Shown piece after piece: positions 56,612 through 59,106 of a stretch of 59,106 bases of DNA. Below the pieces are notes generated by a model, which had not been told where the DNA came from, made no database searches, and saw nothing but the letters and a program-made list of their open reading frames with translations. The stretch is taken from assembly GCF_004769405.1 (NCBI RefSeq), contig NZ_RQES01000015.1:1-59106 (forward strand), in the 5' to 3' direction. This DNA is from Leptospira selangorensis (GTDB lineage: Bacteria > Spirochaetota > Leptospiria > Leptospirales > Leptospiraceae). Numbering within the stretch: position 1 is the first letter of the stretch; the number at the start of each line of letters is the position of its first letter. The position numbers and the translations under genes were made by a program.

Positions 56612-57284
56612 GAGATGAATATTTTGCAATATCTATTATACTGCTAAGAGAACTCGATTAGATCAATTTACTAATTCTGGCGCAACATTCATCTTTTATC
56701 ATTAGCTTCTTTCCCTTTCTTTTCATCTCAAATTCAGTTTAAAAATTCTAAATGCCTACCCAACCCTTTCATTATGAACTTATTCAAGTTTCAAATCAGG
56801 AAACTAGTAGGAACATCACTTGCTATTATTTCAGTAAATTGACTTTTCGGGTTTGGAATTAGTTTCAGATGAATGAAAACTGCAAATTGTTTACTATTTC
56901 TAACTATTAGCAACTTGAAAATTGTAGAAATGTTTTTGGGACAAACGCTTTCACAAAAAATAAATGAGAGAGCTCTAATCAAAAAAGAAGGAAGGAAATA
57001 GATCGAGAAAGTTCGTTTAATGGGATATCGGCCATGCAATCTATAATTCAAGAACTACGGGATTCAATCAAGTTCTGAGGAAAAAGAAGAAATCGGAAAC
57101 TTTTTGCCTAATGAAATCTACCGTAGGGTAAAGACATTTGTATTGATTCTTCAATTAATTTTCGAATATAACGCTACTAACACAAAGATGCATTAAAAAT
57201 GCTAACTAAAGGGTCGTCTACGACTAAAAAAACCATAATACCTTCAGCACATATCATATTTTAATATCCAGAAAAAACATAACT
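56612..57284. other. 673-nt AT-rich stretch without a convincing gene
   Basis: Only one longer frame exists (56791-57051, minus), with a TTG start, no binding site and a composition like translated AT-rich DNA. May be decayed coding DNA between accessory genes; nothing else visible. Confidence 0.5.
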
Positions 57285-58280
57285 CTATCGAGATGCGACT
57301 ACCAATGGTAGCGATGGTTCTTGATTCGAACCATCACACAAAAAGAAATCGTATGAATCACTCTCAGACAGCCATTTCCATCTCGGCTGATAAGTAATAA
57401 CATCAATTCTTCTAATATCAATATTTCCGCCGGATATTCGCAAATTAAATGTATCCGATCTTCTATTAATGGAAATATCAACTGATTGTATTCGATTAAG
57501 CTCGTTTAACTGAGAAACAAATTCTTCGTTTCCAAGAGTAACAACCGCATTCAAGCGTTCTTGCAAAGACATTCTATCAGTCAGCTTGGGCTGCAAAAAA
57601 TGAATAATTATTTTTGAAAAATTGTGACCGCAACGAAATTTAAAATCCAAATCCGCGATTTCGCCGTTTTTTCCCATAAATGGCCAAACAGAGACTTCTC
57701 CCCTAAAAAAATTTATCGCTGCTGAATTCCTTTTCCCAGACTTAATTACGATTTCCCTTACTCCGACAGGTCGCTCAACTCCGACCCTTTGGACAAAGTC
57801 AAAAGCAGCAACCATTAATGGTGGCAAAAAAGCAACTATGCAGAAGAACAAAAATTTTCGCATGATCTCCCTATACGAAAACTCCAATCTATTTTGCATT
57901 AAATATGCAAACAAGATAGAAAAAGAGAATATGATAGCAGCAAGCATCAATACAAATAAAGAAAACCTAAATAAAGAAAAAATCCTCATTATAGCTTCCG
58001 AATTTCGACCAAAGTAGAACAAAAAAAAGAAAATCAATAGTGAAATTAAAAACGCTTCATATAAACGAATTAATTTTAATAAAACAATAACTCCCAAGGC
58101 TATCACAGAAAAGCCAGAACTACAGCCTAACACCAAACAAATTATATAAGAATATGTAAGTTTAGATATTTCAGCTGAAACAACGAAACTAACGCCATTA
58201 TAAATTAAGAAAAATCCGAATAACAAATGAACGAGCGAAAAAAGGAAAATACACAGCTTACTACAAACATGACAATTCAT
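57285..58280 (-). CDS. membrane protein, candidate immunity protein for the Rhs toxin
   Basis: A 331-aa protein with four or more TM helices in the first 175 residues (FSLVHLLFGFFLIYNGVSFV, LISLLIFFFLFYF, SLFVLMLAAIIFSFSILFAYL, FLFFCIVAFLPPLMVAAF) and a soluble beta-rich C-terminal half (EVSVWPFMGKNGEIADLDF). No family recognised. The gene starts 51 nt after the stop of the Rhs toxin on the same strand, which is the standard site for an immunity gene. Codon use is AT-rich like the toxin. Immunity is an inference from position. A TTG six codons upstream is an alternative start. Confidence 0.6.
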   Translation of the reverse strand: MNCHVCSKLCIFLFSLVHLLFGFFLIYNGVSFVVSAEISKLTYSYIICLVLGCSSGFSVIALGVIVLLKLIRLYEAFLISLLIFFFLFYFGRNSEAIMRIFSLFRFSLFVLMLAAIIFSFSILFAYLMQNRLEFSYREIMRKFLFFCIVAFLPPLMVAAFDFVQRVGVERPVGVREIVIKSGKRNSAAINFFRGEVSVWPFMGKNGEIADLDFKFRCGHNFSKIIIHFLQPKLTDRMSLQERLNAVVTLGNEEFVSQLNELNRIQSVDISINRRSDTFNLRISGGNIDIRRIDVITYQPRWKWLSESDSYDFFLCDGSNQEPSLPLVVASR

Positions 58281-58331
58281 TTCATCATTGGAATACAAAA
58301 TTCGCTATATCCTTCCCTTCAAAAATACAAA

Positions 58332-59106
58332 TCACTGAGTTTTCCTTACCTTAGTGGATTTTCGCTCTTCTATCGGTATGCCATTAAAATGCGAGCTTTT
58401 CCTGAGATTCGAAAAATCATCAATGTCTCCGGACTTATTATATTTATCGTTGGGATCACGGAACTCGACGTCATAAACTGACTTGATATTCGGCAGCGTG
58501 GCTCCTCCCCTTACGCGAACTTTTGCCTCCCAGTCCTCATAATGACCTCTCACTCCTTCTTTGAAACCTAATTTGTTGAGCTCCTTTGCAATAGGTCTCT
58601 CCCATTGATCTACAACTTCCTCCTCAAGTCTCCTTCGTGTTTCTTCCGGATCATTATGTGCATAATCGAAACTAGGGGCGCGATCGCTCATGCTCTTTTC
58701 AGCTTCTTGCATTTCGCTCAACTGCAACCGATGACCCAACTCGTGAGCCAGAGCCAAAGCCGGGCTTATAACTCGATTCCCGGTCACTTTAGTGTAACTT
58801 GGATCCCAATTTAACGACTTAGGATTCTTAGGATCAAACGAAGTATTGCCATTTTTATTGAAATTGATATCTATATCAATTTTTCCTTTATTGAAATGTT
58901 CAAGTAATTCCCTTCCTTTCTGCGTTTTTGACAGATAATCAGTCGCCTCTTTAAATAACTTCCGCTCTTCATCTCCTGCATTTGAAAGATTTATAGCATG
59001 CCCTGTTGGATCCTTCGCGTTAATTGGATTTCCCTTTACATAAGAAAACCGGTTCCAGCCTTGGGTATCATCTGCACCATCAATAATCGAATCCGCAGTT
59101 ACAAAC
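58332..59106 (-). CDS. Rhs-family polymorphic toxin, C-terminal part with HExxH metallopeptidase domain (partial)
   Basis: The frame is open to the right window edge, so only the last 258 codons are visible. It starts inside the Rhs core, whose end is recognised by SIIDGADDTQGWNRFSYVKGNPINAKDPTGH. After that the variable toxin domain begins: a helical segment (EERKLFKEATDYLSKTQKG), a strand region (GKIDIDINFNKNGNTSF) and the motif ALAHELGHRLQ, an HExxH zinc site like that of M91-type effector peptidases. A third ligand could be in YEDWEAKV or EEVVDQWERP. The domain would be released or delivered and act as a protease. The membrane protein gene follows. Confidence 0.82.
   Translation of the reverse strand, partial: FVTADSIIDGADDTQGWNRFSYVKGNPINAKDPTGHAINLSNAGDEERKLFKEATDYLSKTQKGRELLEHFNKGKIDIDINFNKNGNTSFDPKNPKSLNWDPSYTKVTGNRVISPALALAHELGHRLQLSEMQEAEKSMSDRAPSFDYAHNDPEETRRRLEEEVVDQWERPIAKELNKLGFKEGVRGHYEDWEAKVRVRGGATLPNIKSVYDVEFRDPNDKYNKSGDIDDFSNLRKSSHFNGIPIEERKSTKVRKTQ

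Noticed and set aside
56791..57051. 86-codon leftward frame in the AT-rich gap
   Set aside because: TTG start, no binding site, composition of random AT-rich sequence.

Overview
The window looks like a chromosomal segment of a Leptospira species, probably not the low-GC L. interrogans group because the coding DNA looks near 40% GC by eye. The evidence is two tandem copies of the leptospiral porin OmpL1, a bactofilin next to an M23 peptidase, many lipoproteins with spirochaete-type lipoboxes, six-TM chemoreceptors and a large che operon. Species assignment is inference. No phage, insertion sequence or CRISPR array is visible.

Layout. 0.5-17 kb: lipoproteins, a Tag-like DNA glycosylase, an AhpD-like protein, a chemoreceptor, a DMT permease paired with an M14 carboxypeptidase lipoprotein, two tandem DUF2147 proteins, an FGE-domain protein, a SpoIIE-type phosphatase with a 7TM sensor, and a coupled pair made of a signal-peptidase-like protein lacking its catalytic Ser/Lys and an isoprenoid-synthase-like protein. 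17-29 kb: an outer-membrane barrel, thiC with a TPP riboswitch, two ompL1 paralogues with their own promoter and terminator, pcm, tRNA-Phe, coaE with a SPOR protein, membrane proteins including a CPBP protease, a second six-TM chemoreceptor and tRNA-Leu. 29.1-29.4 kb: a non-coding stretch with two dense sets of nested stems. 29.4-37.8 kb: overlapping lysA-ispD, then a rightward envelope cluster (zinc-dependent phospholipase C-like, PBP1A, bactofilin, LysM-M23 peptidase, lipoprotein hydrolase). 38-45.7 kb: a REC-PAS-histidine kinase, a crotonase, a 59-residue YjfB-like motility protein, TPR and FecR proteins, a DUF1330-TfoX pair, and a flavin monooxygenase-SDR pair.

45.8-54 kb: a seven-gene leftward chemotaxis operon, read as receiver-ATPase hybrid, cheA with two CheW domains, cheW, an Aer-like PAS receptor, cheB, cheR, cheY. 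Genes are 0-10 nt apart or overlap. It could form a complete signalling pathway apart from cheD/cheZ-type genes, with the two other receptors in the window as possible inputs.

54.4-59.1 kb is AT-rich and looks accessory. It holds a DUF1508 protein, an MBL-fold lipoprotein, a hypothetical lipoprotein, a 670-nt stretch without a gene, a membrane protein, and at the right edge the C-terminus of an Rhs-type polymorphic toxin ending in an HExxH metallopeptidase domain. The membrane-protein gene directly behind the toxin is the natural immunity candidate.

The most unusual items are the structured RNA candidate behind tRNA-Leu, the catalytically dead signal-peptidase homologue fused by overlap to an isoprenoid-synthase-like gene, the Rhs-metallopeptidase/immunity pair, a dispersed 16-18 nt palindrome family, and overlapping alternative hairpins between the bactofilin and M23 genes.
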